Positions 7,052 through 15,047 of a stretch of DNA of 26,360 bases are shown here, piece by piece (positions within the stretch are counted from its first letter, which is position 1; every line of letters begins with the position of its first letter). Origin of the DNA: JBEKDJ01 sp050014415 (GTDB lineage: Bacteria; Desulfobacterota; BSN033; UBA1163); contig JBEKDJ010000020.1 in NCBI GenBank assembly GCA_050014415.1, forward strand, positions 1 through 26,360, given 5' to 3'. Below the pieces are notes generated by a model, which did no database searches, was not told the DNA's origin, and saw only the letters and a program-made list of their open reading frames with translations. The position numbers were made by a program, and so were the translations under genes.

Positions 7052-8197
7052 ATGAAGTATCGTAGGTTTGGCACCCTGGATTGGGAAGTATCGGTATTGG
7101 GTTTTGGTGTTATGCGGTTGCCGTCGATCGACGAGGACCCCGCAAAAACAAATGAAGCCGAATCCACCAAGATGATCCGTTATGCCATTGACCACGGTGT
7201 CAACTATCTGGACCTGGGATACCCTTACGACATGAGGCAGCATGAACGTCTGACCCGTCTGGTCAGCCAGGCACTTCAAGATGGCTATCGGAAGAAAATC
7301 AAGATTGCGACCATGTTGCCGTCCTTTTTCGTTGATTCCTCCCCGAATTTCGAGCGCCTTCTGGACGAACAACTCCGTTGGCTGCAAACGGACAGGATAG
7401 ACTTTTGTCTTCTGGGGAGACTGAACCGGGAGAACTGGCCCCGGATGCAGGGACTGGGTGTGCTGCGCTGGGCGGAGAGAGCCATGACCGATGGCCGAAT
7501 TGATAAACTGGGGTTCTCTTTCCACGACCATTTTCAAGTCCTCAGGAGCATATTGGATGCTTACGACAACTGGGCCCTCTGTCAATTTCAATACAGCTAC
7601 ATGGACGTAGACCATGACCCGGGTGTTAGTGGACTCAAATATGCTGCTGAGAAGGGGCTGGCGGTTGTCATTGCAGAACCACTTCGGTGGGGGCGGCTCA
7701 CGAAAGAGCCACTGGAGTCCGTAGCCAGAGTGTGGGCAGGTTCCCGGCAAGAGCGCACTCTGGCCGAGTGGGGACTGCGCTGGGTCTGGGATCACCCTGA
7801 GGTTTCCGTCGTTGTCAGTGACATGAGCACCATGGAGCAGGTAGTCGAAAATGTAGCCCTTGCCGACAGCGCTGAACCAGATCGCCTTACCGTGCAGGAG
7901 CTGGTACTCGTCAGCCAGGTGAGGGAGGCTTACCACAAATTGAGACCCATCCCTTGCCCTTCTTGTCGTGCCTGTATGCCGTGTCCTGAAGGCATCGATG
8001 TGCCGCGCATCTTCGAACTCTACAACGATGCCGTTATGTACAACGACGTCAAGACAGCACGTTCTCTTTATTGCGGCGAACAACACTGTGCTGATAGCTG
8101 CACCGAATGCGGTGCTTGTGTGAATGCCTGTGCCAAGAGGATAGCTGTTCTGGACTGGCTCAAGCGAGCGCATCGGCTACTTGCCGGGCGTGGATAA
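7052..8197 (+). CDS. Aldo/keto reductase with C-terminal ferredoxin-like Fe-S domain
   Basis: The 381-residue protein begins with the aldo/keto reductase opening KYRRFGTLDWEVSVLGFGVM and keeps the candidate catalytic Asp54, Tyr59 and Lys84. The histidine expected after DxxLL (normally LLH) is glycine (G122), so the classical tetrad is incomplete. After the barrel, residues 302-360 carry ten cysteines: C302, C305, C308, C311, C341, C346, C350, C353, C356 and C360. The last four form C-x2-C-x2-C-x3-C, suitable for a 4Fe-4S cluster. This fits the COG1453-type oxidoreductases of anaerobes, which may couple a carbonyl/alcohol reaction to low-potential electrons. It follows the bicupins on the same strand and may complete the same pathway, but the substrate is unknown. 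Confidence 0.85.
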   Translation: MKYRRFGTLDWEVSVLGFGVMRLPSIDEDPAKTNEAESTKMIRYAIDHGVNYLDLGYPYDMRQHERLTRLVSQALQDGYRKKIKIATMLPSFFVDSSPNFERLLDEQLRWLQTDRIDFCLLGRLNRENWPRMQGLGVLRWAERAMTDGRIDKLGFSFHDHFQVLRSILDAYDNWALCQFQYSYMDVDHDPGVSGLKYAAEKGLAVVIAEPLRWGRLTKEPLESVARVWAGSRQERTLAEWGLRWVWDHPEVSVVVSDMSTMEQVVENVALADSAEPDRLTVQELVLVSQVREAYHKLRPIPCPSCRACMPCPEGIDVPRIFELYNDAVMYNDVKTARSLYCGEQHCADSCTECGACVNACAKRIAVLDWLKRAHRLLAGRG

Positions 8198-8396
8198 GAC
8201 CGCACGGTTTCTTGATTGCCTCAGGTGATTTCCCCATTAGCCCGTGGGCCGAGAGAAGAAGAGATCTTCAAGAGATAGCAGGAAGGAGAACCTCAGTTAG
8301 GCCTTGTCCCCTTCTCCACCGTGTGATATCTTGATGATAAACTGGTTCTAGCTTCACACTCACAAGAATAGTCTATCACTTGCCCGGGAGAATAAG

Positions 8397-9038
8397 ATGG
8401 TATGCCTGACGAAAAATGAGTACGTTCAGATTGATCGGCTCAGATTAGGACCATTTGATACCAACAGCTACCTATTGACCTGTCCCCTGACCGGAGAGAG
8501 TGTCCTGGTGGACGCTCCCGCAGAAGTGTCCGAGATCTTGAACGCAGCGAAAGAGACTCATCCCCGGTACATATTAATAACTCATAACCATGGGGATCAT
8601 ATTGGCGCCCTGTCCGAGCTGAAGTCCCAGCTAAGAGTTCCTGTTGGCGCCCATCGTCTGGACACGAAAGGTCTACCCCTGCGACCGGATATTTTTCTTG
8701 ATGACAATGATAAGGTGACCTTTGGGAAGATAAGCCTGAGAGTCCTTCACACGCCCGGTCACACCCCCGGCAGTTTGTGCTTTTTAGTAGGAAAACACCT
8801 CATTTCGGGAGATACTATCTTCCCTGGCGGTCCAGGTAAGACAAAGTCTCCGGCTGATCTGAAGCGGATCATTGAATCCATCACCAGCAAGATCTTTGTC
8901 TTGCCCGATGATCAAGAGATTTATCCTGGTCACGGCGACACCACCCTATTGGGGAAAGAAAAGGAGGAATTTGCCATCTTTTTCTCCCGCTCCCATGATC
9001 CTAACCTTTCCGGGGATGTGCTCTGGCTTTCATCCTAA
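8397..9038 (+). CDS. Metallo-beta-lactamase-fold hydrolase, glyoxalase II-like
   Basis: The 213-residue protein carries the complete dinuclear metal signature: H63-N-H65-G-D67-H68, H122 in GHTPG, D139 in SGDT, and H179 in PGHG. The short length and C-terminus resemble glyoxalase II-like thioesterases rather than RNA-processing or flavodiiron members. The role could be hydrolysis of a thioester or other ester. GGGAG lies six bases before ATG 8397. It ends 16 bases before the convergent PIG-L gene. Hydrolases of this family often act on low-molecular-weight thiol adducts, which would fit the neighbouring mycothiol-like genes, but that is inference. Confidence 0.87.
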   Translation: MVCLTKNEYVQIDRLRLGPFDTNSYLLTCPLTGESVLVDAPAEVSEILNAAKETHPRYILITHNHGDHIGALSELKSQLRVPVGAHRLDTKGLPLRPDIFLDDNDKVTFGKISLRVLHTPGHTPGSLCFLVGKHLISGDTIFPGGPGKTKSPADLKRIIESITSKIFVLPDDQEIYPGHGDTTLLGKEKEEFAIFFSRSHDPNLSGDVLWLSS

Positions 9039-9054
9039 CCATTTGGTGGATAGA

Positions 9055-9753
9055 CTACCATAATATCTCCACTCGATGGAAGGCCTCCGCCAGTGAGAAG
9101 TTTTCTCCTTCTGCAAAGGACCTATGTCTTTCCTCCAGTCGCTTTTCCAGTTCCTCAGGCGGGATATGTCCAACCTGACTCCTATGACACCGCAACGCGG
9201 CCAACTTCACATGAAAAGTCTCGGTGATATCAGAGCGGTGATTCACATCCTCCGTACCCCAGAGCAATACTTCCCTGACCTTATGAGGATAAAGCCCTTC
9301 ATTCATCAAATCGGGGTAAGATAGATGATCCCTGGCATAGGGGAAGATGGCGTCCAAAGTAACCTGTCCAGCAATTCGATGATCCCGATGCCAGAGATAG
9401 CGCCGGTAAGGGTCTGCAGTGACTACGGTCTCGGGCTGAAATAACCTTATGAGCCTGACAATCTCCTTACGGAACTCACGTGTATCCTCCAATCCCTGAT
9501 CGGGATGACGTAGAAATATAACCTCTCCCACACCCAGCAGGTTGGCTGCAGCAAGTTGCTCCTCCTCTCGAGTCTTGGCCAGTTCCTCAGGCTTTACACT
9601 CGCATCGCTGGTGCCTTTGTCGCCGTTGGTGCATACCACATAAATTACTTCCTTCCCCTCACCGACCCAGCGAACCACGGTTCCGGCAACTCCATATTCG
9701 GCATCGTCTGGATGAGGCGTGACTACCATCACTTGAGCTGACTTTCTTTTCAT
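9055..9753 (-). CDS. PIG-L/LmbE-family zinc deacetylase (MshB/BshB-like)
   Basis: The 232-residue protein has the two LmbE-family metal motifs: P-H14-P-D16-D17 near the N-terminus and H122-R-D-H125 in the middle. By comparison with MshB, H14, D17 and H125 would bind zinc and D16 would act as base. The family removes N-acetyl groups from GlcNAc conjugates (MshB in mycothiol, BshB in bacillithiol, PIG-L in GPI anchors). ATG at 9753 has GGAGGAG at good spacing. It is divergent from the tandem-GNAT gene 83 bases away, so the two could share a control region. Nearby MshA-like and MshD-like genes make a role in thiol-cofactor synthesis attractive. PIG-L enzymes also act on other sugar conjugates and antibiotics. 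Confidence 0.88.
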   Translation of the reverse strand: MKRKSAQVMVVTPHPDDAEYGVAGTVVRWVGEGKEVIYVVCTNGDKGTSDASVKPEELAKTREEEQLAAANLLGVGEVIFLRHPDQGLEDTREFRKEIVRLIRLFQPETVVTADPYRRYLWHRDHRIAGQVTLDAIFPYARDHLSYPDLMNEGLYPHKVREVLLWGTEDVNHRSDITETFHVKLAALRCHRSQVGHIPPEELEKRLEERHRSFAEGENFSLAEAFHRVEILW

Positions 9754-9836
9754 GAAGGAACTCCTCCGTGTGAAATTTCAAGAATTGTATAATATCAAAG
9801 CGATTGTTACAATTACTTAGGGTATTTCAGGCAAGA
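9754..9836. promoter_or_regulatory. Divergent promoter region between PIG-L and GNAT genes
   Basis: This 83-base AT-rich spacer separates two divergent starts. On the plus strand a perfect -10 hexamer, TATAAT, lies at 9788-9793 with no clear -35. On the minus strand a TATTAT/TATACA stretch overlaps the same site. Overlapping divergent promoters would allow coordinated expression of the deacetylase and acetyltransferase. The -10 match is direct; the rest is inference. Confidence 0.35.
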
Positions 9837-10772
9837 ATGAGCAATCTTACCACCTTCATCCGAAATTATCATTCCGAGGATTTCGAGAAATTGGTCCGGC
9901 TGGCGACTGACGTCCAGGAGCTAGGACAAACCGGGTCTCTGCTCTCACCGTTAGACTTGATCGAGAGCGCGGGTCAATCTGATCATCGCTCCCAGAATAA
10001 CCTGTTCATAGCCGAAAGGGCAGGAGAAATTGTTGGTTATGCGGACGCGAGGCCAGAGTTGAACATCGGGCGGGTGGTTCTCAGATGGTTGGTGCATCCT
10101 AAACATCGCAGAGCAGGGACGATAGCCGAGAAGCTTATTGAGCAGGTCATCTCTCGCACGAGAGAGCTGGGTATCATGAGAATTCATGCAAATATCCTGC
10201 AAAATAGCTCCGTGGCCAAAGAGCTCCTGGTCCGGATGAGCTTTACGCTCGTCCGCCGCTTTCTTGAACTCAGGTTGGACCTTTCCAAGAGGGATTTACA
10301 GGAAATTGGGAATAACCCTCCCCATTACCACCCTCTGCAATCCGGCGAGGGAGAGAGTCTGACTCAACTTCAGAACCGTTGCTTCGCGGGAAGTTGGGGA
10401 TACAATGCCAATACACCCGAGGAGATAAATTACCGCATCAATCTTCCCAACTGCTCCCCGGAGGATATCATCCTGGCTTTCGATTCGGACAAGCCCATTG
10501 GCTATTGTTGGACGAGGATGAGCCTTGAGAAAAACAAGGCTCCGAGCAAAGGCACGGGGCGCATCTACATGCTGGGCGTGGATCCAGATTACCGAGGGAG
10601 AGGGCTAGGCAGGCAGCTTCTGCTCATTGGACTCTTCCATTTGAAGAGCAAAGGTCTCCGAGTTGTTGAGTTGACAGTGGATCAAGAAAATAAAGCTGCC
10701 TACGCTCTTTACAAGTCGGTGGGATTCAAGCTCTGGACAAGCAGTCTTTGGTGTGAAAAGAAGCTGGACTAA
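9837..10772 (+). CDS. Tandem-GNAT acetyltransferase resembling mycothiol synthase MshD
   Basis: The 311-residue protein contains two GNAT domains, roughly 1-150 and 155-311, the architecture of MshD, which acetylates Cys-GlcN-Ins with acetyl-CoA. The second domain has the MshD-like sequence GYCWTRM, then IYMLGVDPDYRGRGLGRQLL (acetyl-CoA pyrophosphate loop near residues 247-257), LIGLFHLK and ALYKSVGF. The first domain has a degenerate loop (HPKHRRAGTIAEKL), as is common for the non-catalytic copy. ATG 9837 is preferred over an upstream TTG at 9804, though its ribosome-binding site is weak. It runs opposite to the flanking genes and overlaps the glycosyltransferase stop by four bases. Tandem GNATs occur in other pathways too, so MshD function is a hypothesis supported by context. 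Confidence 0.8.
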   Translation: MSNLTTFIRNYHSEDFEKLVRLATDVQELGQTGSLLSPLDLIESAGQSDHRSQNNLFIAERAGEIVGYADARPELNIGRVVLRWLVHPKHRRAGTIAEKLIEQVISRTRELGIMRIHANILQNSSVAKELLVRMSFTLVRRFLELRLDLSKRDLQEIGNNPPHYHPLQSGEGESLTQLQNRCFAGSWGYNANTPEEINYRINLPNCSPEDIILAFDSDKPIGYCWTRMSLEKNKAPSKGTGRIYMLGVDPDYRGRGLGRQLLLIGLFHLKSKGLRVVELTVDQENKAAYALYKSVGFKLWTSSLWCEKKLD

Positions 10773-12067
10773 GCCCCATTTGGCTCACAGGTTGATGAAT
10801 TTTGCGAAACCCGGAATTCTTGTACGTTTTTGCGTGGCTTAGCGGAAAAACCTCCCAGGACGCTTCGGTATTCTGCCAGGATCGCTTCAGTGATGTTTGA
10901 CCAGCTGTACTTCGTTACGGATGCCCGGACTGAGCCAGCAGACTCTGTCTTCCCATCCGATGCTGAAAGCAGCAAGGCTATCTTGTCTGCCAGGCACCGG
11001 GGATCGTTATCGATCACGACATATCCTGTCTCGCCATTCCGAATAACACTCTCGGCACCGCCAACCTTCGTGGCTACGACCGGTGTTCCACAGGCAAGGG
11101 ATTCCAAGACCACCAGCCCGAAACTTTCATAGTAAGACGGGACAACACATAAATCAGCAGCACTGTAAAAGAAGGGTAGCATCTCCTGTTTAACCAGGCC
11201 GAGAAAAGTGACTGACTCGTCGATCTTAAGGCTCCGTGACAGGTTCTTCAACTTCTGCATCTCTGCCCGGCTGTGTTCGTCGCCGCCGATCACAACAAGA
11301 TTGATTCTTTTCTTGCTTTCCAGATATGCCATGGCCTTTAGCAGGTTCTCTATGCCCTTGAGCGGAACAATCCTGCCCACAAATAAGATGATGCGATTGC
11401 CATTTAACCCAAGCTGGCCTCGCGCGATTTCCCTCTTGATAGGTTGGAACAGGTCCAAATTCACGCCACAGGGAATAATGCTAATCGTTTCAGGAGCGGC
11501 ATCGTAATAGGAGATGAGATCTTCTTTTCCTTTCTCCGTAGAAGCAATAATACGGTGGCAATCCTTGACCAGTTCGTTTTCGGCGTTGATACGGAGCTCG
11601 GACTCATCCTTGCCGATACCGATTGCGTTCTTTATCGCCCCCAGGGTATGAAACCCTATCATATGGGGGACGTCCCACCACTGCTGTAGCCGTTTTCCAG
11701 CCAAACCTGAAAGCCAGTAATGGCTATGGATCAGATCATAATGAAGCCCGTTCTGCTTCCTGAAATCTTCCAGGTCACAGGCGAAATCACCCAGATGATC
11801 ATAGACGGCCAATTTCGGTATCTCTTCTTCTCCTGCCTTGAGATGGATCAGTCGCGCGTTCTCTCCTATTTCTATCACCTGACCGTGTGTCCGGTCATGA
11901 ATGCGTGTATAGACATCGACTAAATGACCCCGCCTCCCGAGCTCACGAGCAACCTCTCGGATGTAGACACTCATCCCCCCTGTATTTTCTGCACCTACCT
12001 TGCCCAGGGGACAACTGTGAATGCTGAGCATCGCTATCTTCAATTGATTATTCCCTTGCGAATCCAA
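10769..12067 (-). CDS. Family 4 glycosyltransferase resembling MshA
   Basis: The 432-residue GT-B glycosyltransferase resembles MshA, which joins UDP-GlcNAc to inositol 3-phosphate. Shared features include the N-terminal IAMLSIHSCPLGKVGAENTG with GGMSVYIREVARELGRRGH, the acceptor-domain block YDLIHSHYWLSGLAGK, GFHTLGAIKNA, the donor-domain start LFVGRIVPLKGIENLL, and the nucleotide-sugar site PSYYESFGLVVLESLACGTP with E-x7-E spacing. The only plausible starts are TTG: 12067, with GGGTGAGAG just ahead, or the in-frame TTG eight codons later. Related enzymes include BshA and sucrose-phosphate synthases, so the acceptor is not proven. It sits 41 bases after the acyltransferase gene on the same strand, probably in one operon with it. 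Confidence 0.87.
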   Translation of the reverse strand: MDSQGNNQLKIAMLSIHSCPLGKVGAENTGGMSVYIREVARELGRRGHLVDVYTRIHDRTHGQVIEIGENARLIHLKAGEEEIPKLAVYDHLGDFACDLEDFRKQNGLHYDLIHSHYWLSGLAGKRLQQWWDVPHMIGFHTLGAIKNAIGIGKDESELRINAENELVKDCHRIIASTEKGKEDLISYYDAAPETISIIPCGVNLDLFQPIKREIARGQLGLNGNRIILFVGRIVPLKGIENLLKAMAYLESKKRINLVVIGGDEHSRAEMQKLKNLSRSLKIDESVTFLGLVKQEMLPFFYSAADLCVVPSYYESFGLVVLESLACGTPVVATKVGGAESVIRNGETGYVVIDNDPRCLADKIALLLSASDGKTESAGSVRASVTKYSWSNITEAILAEYRSVLGGFSAKPRKNVQEFRVSQNSSTCEPNGA

Positions 12068-12108
12068 CTCTCACCCTACGAATCCTGGCTCTGCAATTTT
12101 GGTCTCGC

Positions 12109-13098
12109 TTATTTCAAAGATATCTGGCAACCGTATAGACTAACTTCTTTGCCCCCCAAGCGATGTTTGTATTCCTCGTCCCCCTTTAGGAAGTCGAATC
12201 TGCCTCTCCCTCTTTCGATGCTGTCTTTGATAGACAAGACCTTGGAGACTAGCCCCAAGCTCAAGAGGCTGTATTGGGGATCATAACCATTATTGTAGAG
12301 GAACACCGTGTTATGGTAGTCAAAACAGATCACTGCGGCTACAGGTGTTGAATGAAGTTCCAGGATCCCAAGCCTCAGGAGTCCTGCTTGAGCCATAGAC
12401 TTTATGAGCGAGGCGAAGAAAGATTCCATCCGGGGTGTCAGAAACCTCGCCTTATCCTGCCTGCTTTCCCGGAAAAGCCCGAGAAAGAGCGGAATGGACT
12501 CTGAGGCAGACTCGCTATCTTCGATCACGCGGTAATTTGCGTCCCCTGCCTCCCGGAATCTTCTTAATTTACGTCTTACTTCGTGCCGCTGCTTCTGGGT
12601 CAATGTTCCCAAATATCCCTCCCAGGTGGGAGGCAAATCCAACTCCAGAGAAATGTCTTCCACTTTGCAAGAGGCTTCGTATTTCCGATCTCGTGCAATT
12701 TCTATCAGGTGGGACAGCACGGTAGAATCGGGCCTCAAGGCCCTCAGATCCAGCCGGCTGATGCTCCTCTCCTTCAAATCATCGAGCAAGAGGTTGAAAA
12801 ACTCAACTTCCTTTCCCGGAACAACAATAAAGTCCAAATAATCACAGACATCGGTGCTACCGATGAAAGAGGCCTCGGCTCCCCTTAATAAAAGTGGAGC
12901 AATGCCAATGACGGTTCCTCCTTGTCTGACAGCGCGTAAATATAACTCGGCTTCGAATCCGAATTCGTGCCACCAGACTTCAAGCCAAGGCGGCGATACG
13001 AAGATGCAGTCCCACATCGACGGGTACCGAGATTCAAGCCAGTGAGAAGTAAGGCTATCAAAAGTCTCCGGGGTAACAAGATCACCTGACTTCCACAT
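12109..13098 (-). CDS. CelD/FemAB-type GNAT-fold acyltransferase
   Basis: The 329-residue protein has the Acetyltransf_6 (CelD/BcsL) signature. Residues 180-215 contain YLGTLTQKQRHEVRRKLRRF, and the C-terminus contains FLYNNGYDPQYSLLSLG and the hallmark FDFLKGDEEYKHRLGG. These double-GNAT enzymes are related to the FemABX peptidyl transferases, which move an amino acid from aminoacyl-tRNA to an amine. CelD-like members also occur in polysaccharide clusters. No signal peptide is seen, so it is cytoplasmic. ATG 13098 has a weak ribosome-binding site. Next to MshA-, MshB- and MshD-like genes it could supply the missing cysteine-transfer step, which is speculation. An exopolysaccharide-modifying role is the main alternative. 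Confidence 0.78.
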   Translation of the reverse strand: MWKSGDLVTPETFDSLTSHWLESRYPSMWDCIFVSPPWLEVWWHEFGFEAELYLRAVRQGGTVIGIAPLLLRGAEASFIGSTDVCDYLDFIVVPGKEVEFFNLLLDDLKERSISRLDLRALRPDSTVLSHLIEIARDRKYEASCKVEDISLELDLPPTWEGYLGTLTQKQRHEVRRKLRRFREAGDANYRVIEDSESASESIPLFLGLFRESRQDKARFLTPRMESFFASLIKSMAQAGLLRLGILELHSTPVAAVICFDYHNTVFLYNNGYDPQYSLLSLGLVSKVLSIKDSIERGRGRFDFLKGDEEYKHRLGGKEVSLYGCQISLK

Positions 13099-13288
13099 GG
13101 GTTATATCCAACCAGGATGAAGAGGGTGTTCAAGCGCTGCCAAGAAACTGACAAGTATGATGCTCTCTATCTCTATTGTGCTCAAAAAGACAGTCTTTGA
13201 TAGGGATAGGAAACACAAAAAAAGAGCATACGACTCCGGCCTGTAGCTTTGGTTGAAGAATGAATATTGCGCCCCTCTCTCCTTCTCT

Positions 13289-13768
13289 TCATGGACCATC
13301 CTCGATAATGAATCTTATCTGTTCATAGGTTTCCAGGGCGTTGGGGATATGTTTTCTCGTCCAATAGATTGCCTCCTCATTCGACAAACCGAGAACCCGC
13401 TTCGCAAGATAAGCCACAAACAGACCCGTCCTTCCTAACCCGGCATGGCAGTGAATCACAATATTCTGTCCGGCTTGTGCGCGCTCCACCGTTTTCTTGA
13501 TGGCCTCTTCGAGATCTTCTTTTGAAGGCACATCGAAATCAGGAATGGGGAGATGAATCATCTGAAATCCTTCCTCTAGATAGAGAGATTTCAGATTCCG
13601 TCCCGTCCTTTCCATGCACTCTGCCTCTTCAGCAAGAAGAACAATCAGTGAGCCTTTTTCTTGCTTGAATTGGAGAAGGGAATCTCCTTGAGGATCATAG
13701 ACCGAGAAAGGCATCGGACTCCGAAAGATACGCCCGGGCAAATGAAATGGCAATTCTGTTAGAGACAT
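13289..13768 (-). CDS. Dual-specificity/tyrosine phosphatase-like protein
   Basis: The 159-residue protein has the cysteine phosphatase signature H-C-x5-R-T as IHCHAGLGRTG, with nucleophile C107 and phosphate-binding R113, and an upstream acidic loop (PIPDFDVPS) with D77 or D79 as general acid. The short size and lack of other domains fit the compact dual-specificity group, which dephosphorylates proteins, lipids or inositol phosphates. The start at 13768 (MSLTEL) is chosen because AGGAAG lies seven bases ahead. The frame extends upstream to ATG 13789 and TTG 13795, but neither has a ribosome-binding site. It lies 190 bases upstream of the acyltransferase gene on the same strand, so co-transcription is possible. 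The substrate is unknown. Confidence 0.85.
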   Translation of the reverse strand: MSLTELPFHLPGRIFRSPMPFSVYDPQGDSLLQFKQEKGSLIVLLAEEAECMERTGRNLKSLYLEEGFQMIHLPIPDFDVPSKEDLEEAIKKTVERAQAGQNIVIHCHAGLGRTGLFVAYLAKRVLGLSNEEAIYWTRKHIPNALETYEQIRFIIEDGP

Positions 13769-14273
13769 TCTGTCGCTTCCTGAATCCATCGTCAATGGTC
13801 AATACCTGATACTTGCTCTAGAAATGCAACCATCGAATTGGGGCTTTTCAAGGTATCTTCCGTCCGACCTAACTCTATCATCGTGGGGTTCTAAACAAAT
13901 TATACCATCTCGGTGAAGAGTTCGCATGCAGCAGAACACAATTTAATGTGAACAGGTAATCCGGACTCTTGAACCGAAAGTTGCAAAAGGTGAGTTGCAT
14001 GAACCCGGAAAAACCGGTCGGAAAGGCTTCGAGGCGAACTTTTTGAAATGTTGTACTGTGTGATGGGCCTCAAGAAAAATGATTGCAGGAAGAGAGAGTT
14101 GAAAAAGGGGGAGTACCTCTTGTACTTACAGAGTTTGGAGATGAACCTACATTCAGAATAGATTTGAAGAGAGGGTAACGCAGAGCTTAGCGTCGTCGCG
14201 TTTCAGGAGCCGTGTGCCCTTCGTCAAATATCCTTCGCACTTCAAAGCGTCCCCCTGGAGTCCCTGGAGCGAA
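13769..14273. other. Intergenic region of about 500 bases without a recognised gene
   Basis: No frame here has both a ribosome-binding site and a plausible protein, and no tRNA or repeat was recognised. It lies between two minus-strand phosphatase genes and should contain the promoter of the phosphatase-acyltransferase-glycosyltransferase group. The composition looks like that of the flanking genome. Confidence 0.45.
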
Positions 14274-15047
14274 TCATGAGAAGGCTTGCAACAGTTCTCC
14301 GAGACTCGATACTTCAAGGTCCGGAACAATATTATTGCTCTGTGCCTTCCGGGTCCGGTTGATCCAAACAGCCTTCATACCAACTGCCTGTGCTCCTCCA
14401 ACATCAGATTTCAGACTATTACCTACCATCACTGTTTCTTCTGCAGCAACTCCAAGGCGGGACAACATGATCCTAAAAATACGAGCATCCGGTTTGCCGA
14501 AGCCGACCTCTCCGGAAACGACAATCTCATCGAAATATCCGCGAATGCCAGCCCCGGCGATTTTTTCCCACTGTAGATCCGGAGTTCCATTCGTCAGCAA
14601 TGCAAGTTGGAAGGATGCTTTCAAAGCTTCTAAGGCAGGAGATACATCATCATAGACAGCGTGCCTTTTGCGGCGGTTTCTAGGAAATGCTTCAGCGAGT
14701 TCGAGGGCGAATCCTTCATCGCCCACACCATGTTTCCGCAGGGCCATGGTCCATGAATCCCTCCGGTAGATTGGACCCCAATCGTGCAATATCCGCAAGT
14801 TCTCGTCATTCCCCTCAAAGGTTGCCCAGAGCCCCTCCCAGGAGCTGATACCTACCTGGAGGCAGTAGGCCCGAGCGGGCGAATGATGCCACAAAGCACG
14901 ACAGGTCTCTCTTATTGTGTCATAAAGGTCTCGACATGCAACCCCAAAACGGCTCTCTGCCATTGCACAAGTCTCAAGGAAGGCTGCCTCTGCCGATCCC
15001 TCCTCTACAATAAGTGTGTCATCTAAATCGAAAATGATTGCTCTCAT
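14274..15047 (-). CDS. HAD-superfamily hydrolase (phosphatase)
   Basis: The 257-residue protein shows all HAD motifs. Motif I is DLDDTL with nucleophile D7 and acid/base D9, motif II is LALLTNGTPD, the lysine is in GKPDARIF, and motif IV is VMVGNSLKSDVGGAQAVG. A helical cap of about 80-100 residues lies between motifs I and II (C1 type), as in phosphoglycolate- and nucleotide-phosphatase-like members. It should dephosphorylate a small molecule in the cytoplasm. ATG 15047 has a weak ribosome-binding site. It lies 505 bases before the phosphatase gene on the same strand and may or may not belong to the same unit. The substrate cannot be read from the sequence. Confidence 0.87.
   Translation of the reverse strand: MRAIIFDLDDTLIVEEGSAEAAFLETCAMAESRFGVACRDLYDTIRETCRALWHHSPARAYCLQVGISSWEGLWATFEGNDENLRILHDWGPIYRRDSWTMALRKHGVGDEGFALELAEAFPRNRRKRHAVYDDVSPALEALKASFQLALLTNGTPDLQWEKIAGAGIRGYFDEIVVSGEVGFGKPDARIFRIMLSRLGVAAEETVMVGNSLKSDVGGAQAVGMKAVWINRTRKAQSNNIVPDLEVSSLGELLQAFS

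Noticed and set aside
7010..8173. A 387-residue open frame on the minus strand across the aldo/keto reductase gene
   Set aside because: It is antisense to a well-supported gene with clear family motifs, and its own translation has no recognisable domain or ribosome-binding site.
14190..14230. A GGAGCCGTGTGCCCTT-like stretch that recalls part of a group II intron
   Set aside because: Only half of the expected hairpin is present and no domain V or reverse transcriptase remnant follows.
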